DNA from: Eubacteriales bacterium
Lineage (GTDB): Bacteria; Bacillota; Clostridia; JANYKE01
Reading direction: 5' to 3'
Assembly (NCBI GenBank): GCA_025361685.1
Contig: JANYKE010000131.1
Location: 1 to 7,236, forward strand
DNA: 7,236 nucleotides
Shown here: piece by piece, positions 1-7,236 of the stretch
How positions within the stretch are numbered: the first letter of the stretch is position 1
Layout: each line of letters starts with the position of its first letter
The notes under the pieces: generated by a model
What the model saw: only the letters and a program-made list of their open reading frames with translations
The model's database searches: none
What the model was told of the DNA's origin: nothing
Translations under genes and position numbers: made by a program

Positions 1-411
1 GGTCTGGCAAATACAATTGAGGAATTGCTCATGAGTGCCGAATACATCATGGCCGGCGGCAACAAAGAAGTCATTCTGTGTGAAAGAGGAATCAGAACAT
101 TCGAAACCGCAACACGAAACACATTGGACCTTTCAGCAATACCTGTTCTCAAAGAGAAAACTCATCTGCCGATAATCATTGACCCGAGTCATTCGGTAGG
201 TATAGCACGCTTTGTCAAACCAATGTCGCTTGCGGCAACAGCAGCAGGAGCAGATGGCTTGATAATCGAGGTTCACAACGACCCACCGCACGCACTCTGC
301 GACGGCCAGCAATCAATGACACCTGAAGAATTCATGGAGATTACAAAAGCAATCAATAAAATTTTGCCAATTGTAAACAAGTCAAATATTTTAGGTGAGG
401 AAAATGAATAA
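1..411 (+). CDS. aroF: 3-deoxy-7-phosphoheptulonate (DAHP) synthase, type I-beta, C-terminal part (5' truncated by window)
   Basis: This enzyme condenses phosphoenolpyruvate with erythrose-4-phosphate to DAHP, the cytosolic entry step of the shikimate pathway. The frame is open from base 1, so the gene starts upstream; 136 residues are visible. Family hallmarks are ILCERGIRTF followed by TRNTLDL, then IDPSHSVG, KPMSLAATAAGADGL, IEVH and CDGQQS. Three of the four expected metal ligands are visible: His in DPSH (codon at 190), Glu in IEVH (codon at 268) and Asp in CDGQQS (codon at 301). The fourth, a cysteine, lies in the missing N-terminal part. These motifs match the I-beta subgroup (Bacillus AroA/Thermotoga type) rather than E. 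coli AroG. Any N-terminal regulatory domain (chorismate mutase or ferredoxin-like) is outside the window, so feedback control cannot be judged. The stop overlaps the tyrA start by 8 bases. The symbol is a convention; aroA or aroG are also used for this family. Confidence 0.95.
   Translation, partial: GLANTIEELLMSAEYIMAGGNKEVILCERGIRTFETATRNTLDLSAIPVLKEKTHLPIIIDPSHSVGIARFVKPMSLAATAAGADGLIIEVHNDPPHALCDGQQSMTPEEFMEITKAINKILPIVNKSNILGEENE
393..400 (+). promoter_or_regulatory. Shine-Dalgarno site of tyrA (decides the start)
   Basis: AGGTGAGG lies just upstream of ATG 404, with AGGTG six bases from it. A GTG at 395 is in frame and would add three residues, but it sits inside this Shine-Dalgarno sequence. 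That leaves ATG 404 as the better start. The site lies within the final codons of the upstream DAHP synthase gene. Confidence 0.7.
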
Positions 412-1240
412 GAACATTGGCGTTATCGGGCTCGGACTAATTGGCGGCTCGATTGCAAAAGCAATAAAGAAGAATACTAAGCATAAGGTTTTCGGATTCG
501 ATAAAAATGAAAAAACATTATCCGATGCAGCTGCGATTGGAGCAATTGATAATGTTTTTGATGATGATTCATTTGCGCAATGTGAAATAATAGTTATCGC
601 ATTGTATCCCGAAGAAACAAAAAGATTTTTTAAGGACAGCGTTGATAAATTTAAGAGGGGAACAGTTGTTGTTGATTGCGCAGGCGTTAAGGAAGTTATC
701 TGCAACGAGCTGTCAAAACTTGCGACGGATAAAGGCGTGTATTTTATCGGCGGACATCCAATGGCCGGAAATGAGTTTTCGGGATTTGAAAATTCATCGG
801 CTGAACTTTTTGCCGGAGCACCGATGGTGCTTTGCAATGAGTCGAGTGCAAATATTGTTGCGCTTAAGGCGGCAGAACTACTTTTCTTATCAATCGGTTT
901 TGGAAGTGTCAATATTACCACAGCAAAAGAGCACGATAAAATAATTGCATTCACATCACAGCTTGCACACATCGTGTCGAACGCATATATCAAAAGTGAC
1001 ACGGCAAAAAATCACACCGGACTTTCCGCGGGAAGCTATCAGGACCTAACGCGAGTTGCAAAGCTAAACGAATTCATGTGGACAGAATTATTTATGGACA
1101 ACAAAGAGAATTTGATAATGGAGCTCGACAGCTTAATTATCAGATTGACAGAATACAACGACGCACTCAAAAATGCCGACGTACCTGCAATGGAAAAACT
1201 GCTGGCTGACGGAAGAATTGCAAAAGAAAGGTTAGGATAA
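404..1240 (+). CDS. tyrA: Prephenate dehydrogenase (no ACT domain)
   Basis: The enzyme oxidatively decarboxylates prephenate to 4-hydroxyphenylpyruvate, the committed step of the tyrosine branch, in the cytosol. The protein is 278 residues from ATG 404. An N-terminal Rossmann fold carries GLGLIGGS (residues 9-16). An acidic Asp33 at the end of the second strand (FGFD) suggests NAD+ rather than NADP+; this is inference. The GGHPMAG motif holds the expected catalytic His118, followed by SGFENS. The all-helical C-terminal domain shows HDKIIAFTSQLAH (177-189) and the substrate-site TR pair (216-217), and ends in a short helical tail. There is no ACT domain, unlike the longer Bacillus subtilis enzyme of about 370 residues. 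There is also no chorismate mutase domain, unlike E. coli TyrA. The start overlaps the DAHP synthase stop in ATGAATAA, and aroA begins two bases after the stop. An arogenate dehydrogenase activity cannot be excluded from sequence. Confidence 0.95.
   Translation: MNKNIGVIGLGLIGGSIAKAIKKNTKHKVFGFDKNEKTLSDAAAIGAIDNVFDDDSFAQCEIIVIALYPEETKRFFKDSVDKFKRGTVVVDCAGVKEVICNELSKLATDKGVYFIGGHPMAGNEFSGFENSSAELFAGAPMVLCNESSANIVALKAAELLFLSIGFGSVNITTAKEHDKIIAFTSQLAHIVSNAYIKSDTAKNHTGLSAGSYQDLTRVAKLNEFMWTELFMDNKENLIMELDSLIIRLTEYNDALKNADVPAMEKLLADGRIAKERLG
1234..1237 (+). promoter_or_regulatory. Shine-Dalgarno site of aroA (supports GTG start)
   Basis: AGGA sits five bases upstream of GTG 1243, inside the last codons of tyrA (a second AGG lies a few bases earlier). 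The protein read from this GTG opens directly with the conserved N-terminal strand of EPSP synthases and places the SKS motif at residue 19, as expected. No upstream start is therefore needed. Confidence 0.6.
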
Positions 1241-1242
1241 AA

Positions 1243-2463
1243 GTGGATATCAGAATAATTCCTCATAAATTAAACGGAACGATCGAAGCGGTGTCATCCA
1301 AGTCGGATGTCCACAGATTACTTATTGCTGCGGCACTTTCTGAGGCACCAACATATATTCATACAAATATTATTTCCAGGGACATTGAGGCGACAATCGG
1401 ATGTCTGAGGGCGCTTGGCGCAGGAATCGAATTATTTGAGGAGCATAACGAGCATAAGTTTTTTGTCATGCCGATTCGAAGCGATCGAAGAGATTCTGAT
1501 TTGGTGCTGGACTGTGCTGAGAGCGGATCAACGGCGCGCATGCTTTTGCCGGTTTCGGTTAGCTTATATAATGAGGCAAAATTTATTGGGAGAGGAAGTC
1601 TGTTGCCGAGGACGTTTTCGGATTTAATTAATGAGATGGAGAAGAACGGATGTACATTCAGCCGGAAAAATATTCCGTTTAATGTATCAGGAAAATTGAG
1701 AGCAGGTACATTTACGTTGAGCGGCTCCGTAACATCACAGTTTATTAGCGGATTGCTTTTTGCGCTACCGCTGCTTGACGGAGACAGCAAAATAGTATTG
1801 ACAACAAAGCTTCAGTCTTCGGGATATGTGGATATGACTGTTGAAACGCTGAAGCGTTTTGGGATTGCGGTTACAAAGACTGATGATGGATTCGAGGTCG
1901 AAGGAAACCAGAAATATATAACGCCTGACGAAGCAATCGCAGAGGGCGATTGGTCAAACGCAGCATTTTTTATTGCGGCCGGAGTTACTGTAAACGGAGT
2001 TGAGGATTATTCTTTACAGAAGGATAAAAAAATAGTTGATCTGCTTGATGAACTGAATAAATCTGATAGGGATGAGATAGTTATTGATGCGGAACAGATT
2101 CCGGACTTAGTTCCGATTTTGGCGGTTGCGGCGTGCGGAACAAGAAAAACTATGAGAATTGTTAATGCATCACGCCTGCGAATAAAGGAGAGCGACAGAC
2201 TTAATTCAGTTTACACAATGATGAAGTCATTAGGTGCGAATATTGAGGAGGGTGAAGACAGTTTGACGGTACGCGGAACAGGTGAGCTTGAGGGTGGTAA
2301 AACGGATAGCTTCAATGATCATCGAATTGCAATGGCAGCCGCGATTGCATCTTGCATTTGTAAGAGCGAGGTAGTAATATCAAATGCAGAAACAGTTGAG
2401 AAGTCATACCCGAGGTTTTTTGAGGATTTCAATTCTCTGGGAGGTAATGCAAATGTCATCTGA
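1243..2463 (+). CDS. aroA: 3-phosphoshikimate 1-carboxyvinyltransferase (EPSP synthase)
   Basis: The enzyme transfers the enolpyruvyl group of PEP to shikimate-3-phosphate, giving EPSP, the penultimate step to chorismate. The protein is 406 residues, slightly shorter than E. coli AroA (427). The two-domain EPT fold shows the expected motifs in order: SKSDVHR (19-25, with substrate-binding Lys20, Ser21 and Arg25), CAESGSTAR (91-99, the PEP loop), GRGSLLPR (116-123), VTSQ (163-166), GDWSNAAFF (235-243), catalytic Asp288 in QIPD, RIKESDR (313-319, with Lys315 and Glu316), DHRIAMA (359-365) and Lys387 in EKSYP. All core catalytic residues are present, so an active enzyme is expected. The ESGST loop differs from the NAGTA loop of E. 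coli-type enzymes; this alone does not establish glyphosate sensitivity or tolerance. The start is GTG. The last 11 bases overlap aroC, so aroC translation is probably coupled to this gene. Confidence 0.97.
   Translation: MDIRIIPHKLNGTIEAVSSKSDVHRLLIAAALSEAPTYIHTNIISRDIEATIGCLRALGAGIELFEEHNEHKFFVMPIRSDRRDSDLVLDCAESGSTARMLLPVSVSLYNEAKFIGRGSLLPRTFSDLINEMEKNGCTFSRKNIPFNVSGKLRAGTFTLSGSVTSQFISGLLFALPLLDGDSKIVLTTKLQSSGYVDMTVETLKRFGIAVTKTDDGFEVEGNQKYITPDEAIAEGDWSNAAFFIAAGVTVNGVEDYSLQKDKKIVDLLDELNKSDRDEIVIDAEQIPDLVPILAVAACGTRKTMRIVNASRLRIKESDRLNSVYTMMKSLGANIEEGEDSLTVRGTGELEGGKTDSFNDHRIAMAAAIASCICKSEVVISNAETVEKSYPRFFEDFNSLGGNANVI
2439..2445 (+). promoter_or_regulatory. Shine-Dalgarno site of aroC (decides the start)
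   Basis: GGGAGGT lies inside the 3' end of aroA. It is eight bases from ATG 2453, a normal spacing. An in-frame ATG at 2447 is only two bases from the site, which is too close. The open frame further upstream (from 2384) is simply aroA read in another phase. Start 2453 also gives the usual short N-terminus before the YGQSHS motif. Confidence 0.75.
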
Positions 2464-3562
2464 ATTTGGAAATAATATTAGAATAAAAATTTATGGGCAA
2501 TCGCACTCGCCTGAGATAGGTGTGATTATCGAGGGGCTGCCGCCCGGTGAGATTATTGATATGGATAAGGTGCAAAGGTTTTTGGAGCGCCGCAAGGGAG
2601 GGACAAAGTCGTACACGACGCCGCGCAGTGAGAGTGATGAGGCGAGGATAGTGTCGGGTATGGCCGGCGATAAGACTGATGGTGAAGCGCTGCATGCTGT
2701 TTTTGTTAATGCTAATGTGAAGGGTAAGGATTACTCGAGATTTGAGACTGTGCCTAGGCCGTCACATGTTGACTACTATGCCAAGGTGAAGTACGGTGAC
2801 AATTATGATGTAAGCGGCGGAGGACATTTTTCAGGAAGACTGACACTCCCGCTATGCTTTGCCGGCGCGATATGCAAACAGATTTTAGAAAGACATAACG
2901 TATTCATAGGTGCACACATTTCTTCAATCGCAGGGGTGGCTGATAACAGATTTGACGCAGTCGATCTCATGCCGGAGGAACTCATGATGCCGTCAATAAA
3001 AGAGCTGCCGGTCATCAATGATATGGCAGGAGACCTGATGATAGAAAAAATACTCGAGGCAAAGGCTGACGGCGATTCGGTCGGAGGCACAATCGAATGC
3101 GCCATAATTGGTTTGTCAATCGGAATCGGCGATCATATGTTCGACGGGATTGAGAATCAGATTTCAAAAGCAGTATTTGGAATTCCCGGAGTTAAAGGAA
3201 TAGAATTCGGAGCAGGATTTCAAGCGGCTCAGATGCGAGGGAGCGAGCACAACGATGCATACGTTTTTGATGAGGGCATTGTAAGAACAAAGACAAATAA
3301 TGCAGGCGGAATTGTTGGGGGAATGAGCACCGGAATGCCTGTGATATTTAATGTTGCGATGAAACCAACGCCGTCGATTTCTCTGCCACAAGATTCGGTA
3401 AATATTGAGACAGGCGAAAATGAAAAAATCAGTATTCAGGGGAGACATGACCCATGTATTGTACCGCGTGCAGTGCCATGTGTTGAGGCAGCCGCTGCAG
3501 TTGCAATTGCAGATTTGATTATGGAATTTATGAAAGAGAAGGGGATAAAATATAATGGATAA
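2453..3562 (+). CDS. aroC: Chorismate synthase
   Basis: The enzyme performs the anti-1,4-elimination of phosphate from EPSP to give chorismate, using reduced FMN as a non-consumed cofactor. The protein is 369 residues, a normal length. Conserved blocks are YGQSHSPEIG (14-23, family form GESHG), ERRKGG followed by TTPRSESDE, RPSHVDYYAKVKYG, SGGGHFSGRLTLPLCFAGA, a long glycine-rich central part ending in NNAGGIVGGMSTG, and the C-terminal signature RHDPCIVPRAVPCVEA. In better-studied enzymes the flavin/EPSP loop reads GGRSSAR; here it is GGHFSGR. I recall this variant from other Clostridia, so it is probably lineage-specific rather than a defect. Codon choice in roughly the first third differs from the rest (see findings). 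The gene overlaps aroA by 11 bases and pheA by 8. No flavin reductase partner is visible in the window. Confidence 0.97.
   Translation: MSSEFGNNIRIKIYGQSHSPEIGVIIEGLPPGEIIDMDKVQRFLERRKGGTKSYTTPRSESDEARIVSGMAGDKTDGEALHAVFVNANVKGKDYSRFETVPRPSHVDYYAKVKYGDNYDVSGGGHFSGRLTLPLCFAGAICKQILERHNVFIGAHISSIAGVADNRFDAVDLMPEELMMPSIKELPVINDMAGDLMIEKILEAKADGDSVGGTIECAIIGLSIGIGDHMFDGIENQISKAVFGIPGVKGIEFGAGFQAAQMRGSEHNDAYVFDEGIVRTKTNNAGGIVGGMSTGMPVIFNVAMKPTPSISLPQDSVNIETGENEKISIQGRHDPCIVPRAVPCVEAAAAVAIADLIMEFMKEKGIKYNG
3539..3544 (+). promoter_or_regulatory. Shine-Dalgarno site of pheA
   Basis: AAGGGG lies ten bases upstream of ATG 3555 and within the last codons of aroC. The same AAGGGG site at nearly the same spacing precedes ligA, which supports it as a working ribosome-binding site in this genome. 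Confidence 0.6.
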
Positions 3563-4700
3563 GAAACTTGATGAAATCAGAAAAAAAATTGATGCAATCG
3601 ATGATAACATTGCCGGGCTGCTCGAAGAGAGAATGACAATTATCGAAGAGGTTGCACAACATAAACAGGAAAACAATATTCCGATTTTGAACAACGAACG
3701 TGAGCGCGAAATTATTTCGAGAGTCACTCAAAATCAGAGCGACGAAATGGCAGCCTTCACCAAAGTATTCTTTACAACTATTTTTGACATATCTCGTTCG
3801 TATCAGGACAGAAAACGCTACTTGAATTCTGCCACGGCCAACGACATTGTTAAGGCAATCAACGAAACGCAGCAACTGTTTCCTAAGAGTGCAACCGTTG
3901 CATGTCAAGGAATTGAAGGTGCTAACTCACAGCTGGCCTGCGAAAAACTTTTTTCGATTCCAAACATAATGTATTTCAACACTTTTGACGCGGTATTCAA
4001 TGCTGTTGATAAAGGCATGTGCAAATACGGAATCCTGCCAATCGAAAATAGCTTGCATGGTTCTGTAACAAATGTTTATGACCTGATGAAGAAATATAAA
4101 TTTCATATTGCAAAAAGTGTAAAGCTTAAGATTAATCATACTTTACTCGCAAAGCAAGGAGTGAAAATATCACAGATAAAGGAAATATTTTCGCACGAAC
4201 AAGCAATTGCGCAGTGCAGCGAGTTTATAAAAAGTTTGAAAGATGTTATAGTGACAAAGTGTGAGAACACAGCTGTCGCTGCCAAGATGGTATCTGAATC
4301 GGGCAGAGATGATGTTGCCGCGATATCAACCAAGAACTGTGCTGAATTATACGGACTTGATGTTTTGTCTGAAGAAGTTCAAAACAGCGATAACAACTAC
4401 ACTCGCTTCATCTGCATTTCCAAAGCATTGGAAATTTATCCGGGAGCCAACAGGGTAAGTTTGATGTTCACACTCCCGCACAGACCGGGTTCGTTGTATG
4501 GAATAATATCAAAATTTTCCTCACTCGGAGTCAATCTGACAAAGCTTGAAAGCCGTCCGATATCAGGCAAGGATTTTGAATTTATGTTTTACATTGACCT
4601 TGATGCATCCGTTGTTTCCGAAGAAATATTGAATCTTATCTGTCAGCTCGAAAGCGGTCCTGAGTCATTTGTATTCCTTGGAAATTACTTTGAAATTTAA
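3555..4700 (+). CDS. pheA: Bifunctional chorismate mutase / prephenate dehydratase (P-protein) with ACT domain
   Basis: This cytosolic enzyme converts chorismate to prephenate and then to phenylpyruvate, the precursor of phenylalanine. The protein is 381 residues, close to E. coli PheA (386). Residues 1 to about 85 are an AroQ-type mutase helix bundle. Its active-site residues align at a constant offset of two with E. coli: Arg9, Arg26, Lys37, Arg49 and Glu50. The position matching E. coli Asp48 is Asn46. The dehydratase domain (about 113-290) shows QGIEGA (118-123), GILPIENS (159-166), GSVTNVYD, SHEQA (213-217), ENTAVAA (237-243) and the catalytic TRF motif (283-285). The C-terminal ACT domain (about 299-381) carries RPGSL (310-314) and ESRP (332-335), the motifs tied to phenylalanine binding and feedback inhibition. 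As the only mutase in view, it may also feed prephenate to TyrA. The start overlaps the aroC stop in ATGGATAA. Confidence 0.97.
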   Translation: MDKKLDEIRKKIDAIDDNIAGLLEERMTIIEEVAQHKQENNIPILNNEREREIISRVTQNQSDEMAAFTKVFFTTIFDISRSYQDRKRYLNSATANDIVKAINETQQLFPKSATVACQGIEGANSQLACEKLFSIPNIMYFNTFDAVFNAVDKGMCKYGILPIENSLHGSVTNVYDLMKKYKFHIAKSVKLKINHTLLAKQGVKISQIKEIFSHEQAIAQCSEFIKSLKDVIVTKCENTAVAAKMVSESGRDDVAAISTKNCAELYGLDVLSEEVQNSDNNYTRFICISKALEIYPGANRVSLMFTLPHRPGSLYGIISKFSSLGVNLTKLESRPISGKDFEFMFYIDLDASVVSEEILNLICQLESGPESFVFLGNYFEI

Positions 4701-4731
4701 CTCATAAACCGTGACTTATCAACTTTGAAAT
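4687..4731 (+). repeat. 10-base perfect direct repeat around the pheA-ligA junction
   Basis: ACTTTGAAAT occurs at 4687-4696 and again at 4722-4731, with starts 35 bases apart. The first copy is part of the last pheA codons (Tyr-Phe-Glu-Ile). The second fills most of the spacer between the -35 and -10 boxes of the ligA promoter. It could be a chance match in AT-rich DNA or a pair of half-sites for a regulator. No function is assigned. Confidence 0.5.
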
Positions 4732-4739
4732 GGTATAAT
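4711..4739 (+). promoter_or_regulatory. Sigma-A-type promoter for ligA
   Basis: The -10 box is a perfect TATAAT at 4734-4739, preceded by TGG to give an extended -10 (TGnTATAAT). A -35 box GTGACT at 4711-4716 matches four of six consensus positions, with an optimal 17-base spacer. Transcription would start near 4746, giving a very short 5' leader before ATG 4764. No intrinsic terminator lies between pheA and this promoter, so read-through from the aromatic operon could add to ligA expression. Confidence 0.75.
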
Positions 4740-4746
4740 ATTTTTT

Positions 4747-6785
<2,039 letters not shown>

Positions 6786-6792
6786 AAATGAT

Positions 6793-7236
6793 TTATTTTT
6801 TATAGATATTAAAATTGCCGCTTATTTCTGTTACATTAAACTCTGCGCTGCCATCTCCAAAAACAAAAGAGCCATTCTCAGTTTTGGTTGTGATAAAGTC
6901 AGTTTCAAACTTGCCGGAAATCTTTCTGAAGGTAAGTGTAAATCCGTTATTACTCGGAATATAGACTGCGGTATCAGCCGAAACAGAGTTGCTCATCAAT
7001 TTTTTAAGCGGAATATCAGACGAGACTATTATGTTTCCATTTGTACTTTCAACCGTCACATCTGAAAGACTGCCGGTAATTTTAACGCTACCTGTAACCG
7101 AACGAGCTGCAAGAATTGGGCAGAAAATATTATTGGTAGTAATATCTCCATTGGTAGCAGTAATCTTTGCGTTTGAAAATACTCCATCAACAGATGTATT
7201 TCCCTTGGTGGAATTAACAACCAGAGTTGTGCTCTT
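6793..7236 (-). CDS. DUF4097-like beta-repeat protein, C-terminal part (5' truncated by window)
   Basis: The minus-strand frame is open from the window edge (7236) to a TAA at 6795-6793, giving 147 residues of a larger protein. The sequence consists of short alternating beta-strand repeats centred on T/S-x-G turns: STKGNTSV, TATNGDITT, SVTGSVKI, STNGNIIV, KISGKFET and EISGNFNI. It ends with FGDGSAEFNVTEISG, close to the usual C-terminal pattern of the DUF4097 (putative adhesin, beta-helix-like) family as I know it. The family's biochemical function is unknown. Members often follow an N-terminal membrane anchor or a DUF1700/PspC-like region and sit near PadR or sensor genes, but that part is off the window. 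A GTG at 7059 could be read as a start, yet the repeats continue upstream in the same frame, so it is internal. The gene converges on ligA with 7 bases between stops. Family assignment is by repeat pattern only. Confidence 0.75.
   Translation of the reverse strand, partial: KSTTLVVNSTKGNTSVDGVFSNAKITATNGDITTNNIFCPILAARSVTGSVKITGSLSDVTVESTNGNIIVSSDIPLKKLMSNSVSADTAVYIPSNNGFTLTFRKISGKFETDFITTKTENGSFVFGDGSAEFNVTEISGNFNIYKK

Noticed and set aside
395..403. Upstream in-frame GTG as the tyrA start
   Set aside because: The GTG lies within the AGGTGAGG ribosome-binding site of ATG 404 and adds no conserved residues before the Rossmann motif.
2384..2452. N-terminal extension of aroC
   Set aside because: This stretch is the aroA 3' end read in another frame. 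A well-spaced Shine-Dalgarno site and the family N-terminus place the start at 2453.
4734..4746. T-run after pheA as an intrinsic terminator
   Set aside because: No GC-rich inverted repeat precedes it, and the sequence is better explained as the -10 region of the ligA promoter.
6793..7059. Complete 88-residue minus-strand gene starting at GTG 7059
   Set aside because: The frame stays open to the window edge and the same beta-repeat pattern continues upstream of this GTG, so the gene is larger and truncated by the window.

Overview
The window holds an ordinary-looking, moderately AT-rich bacterial chromosomal segment whose gene families and order best fit a Clostridia-type Firmicute. The clues are purine-rich Shine-Dalgarno sites, a type I-beta DAHP synthase, a chorismate synthase with the short GGHFSGR-style flavin loop, a P-protein, and tightly packed genes. 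The taxonomic call is inference. I found no mobile element, CRISPR array, RNA gene or obvious undescribed system.

Bases 1-4700, plus strand, are the distal part of an aromatic amino acid operon. In order it carries the 3' end of DAHP synthase, prephenate dehydrogenase (tyrA), EPSP synthase (aroA), chorismate synthase (aroC) and bifunctional chorismate mutase/prephenate dehydratase (pheA). The junctions overlap by 8, 11 and 8 bases, and one has a 2-base gap, so the genes are almost certainly co-transcribed and probably translationally coupled. Together they encode pathway entry (DAHP synthase), the last two steps to chorismate (AroA, AroC), and both branches leading to the Phe and Tyr precursors (PheA, TyrA). 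The intermediate steps (aroB, aroD, aroE, aroK) are not in the window. The operon promoter and any leader regulation lie upstream of it.

Bases 4701-4763 form the only real intergenic gap on the plus strand. It contains a good sigma-A-type promoter with an extended -10, placed to drive ligA. A perfect 10-base direct repeat (ACTTTGAAAT) has one copy at the end of pheA and one inside the promoter spacer.

Bases 4764-6785 encode a complete NAD+-dependent DNA ligase (LigA) with all expected domains and catalytic residues.

Bases 6793-7236, minus strand, are the C-terminal 147 codons of a DUF4097-like beta-repeat protein that runs off the right edge. It converges on ligA with only 7 bases between stop codons. 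The points worth a second look are modest: a codon-usage patch at the start of aroC, the direct repeat in the ligA promoter, the terminator-less convergent junction, and feedback domains present on PheA but absent from TyrA.
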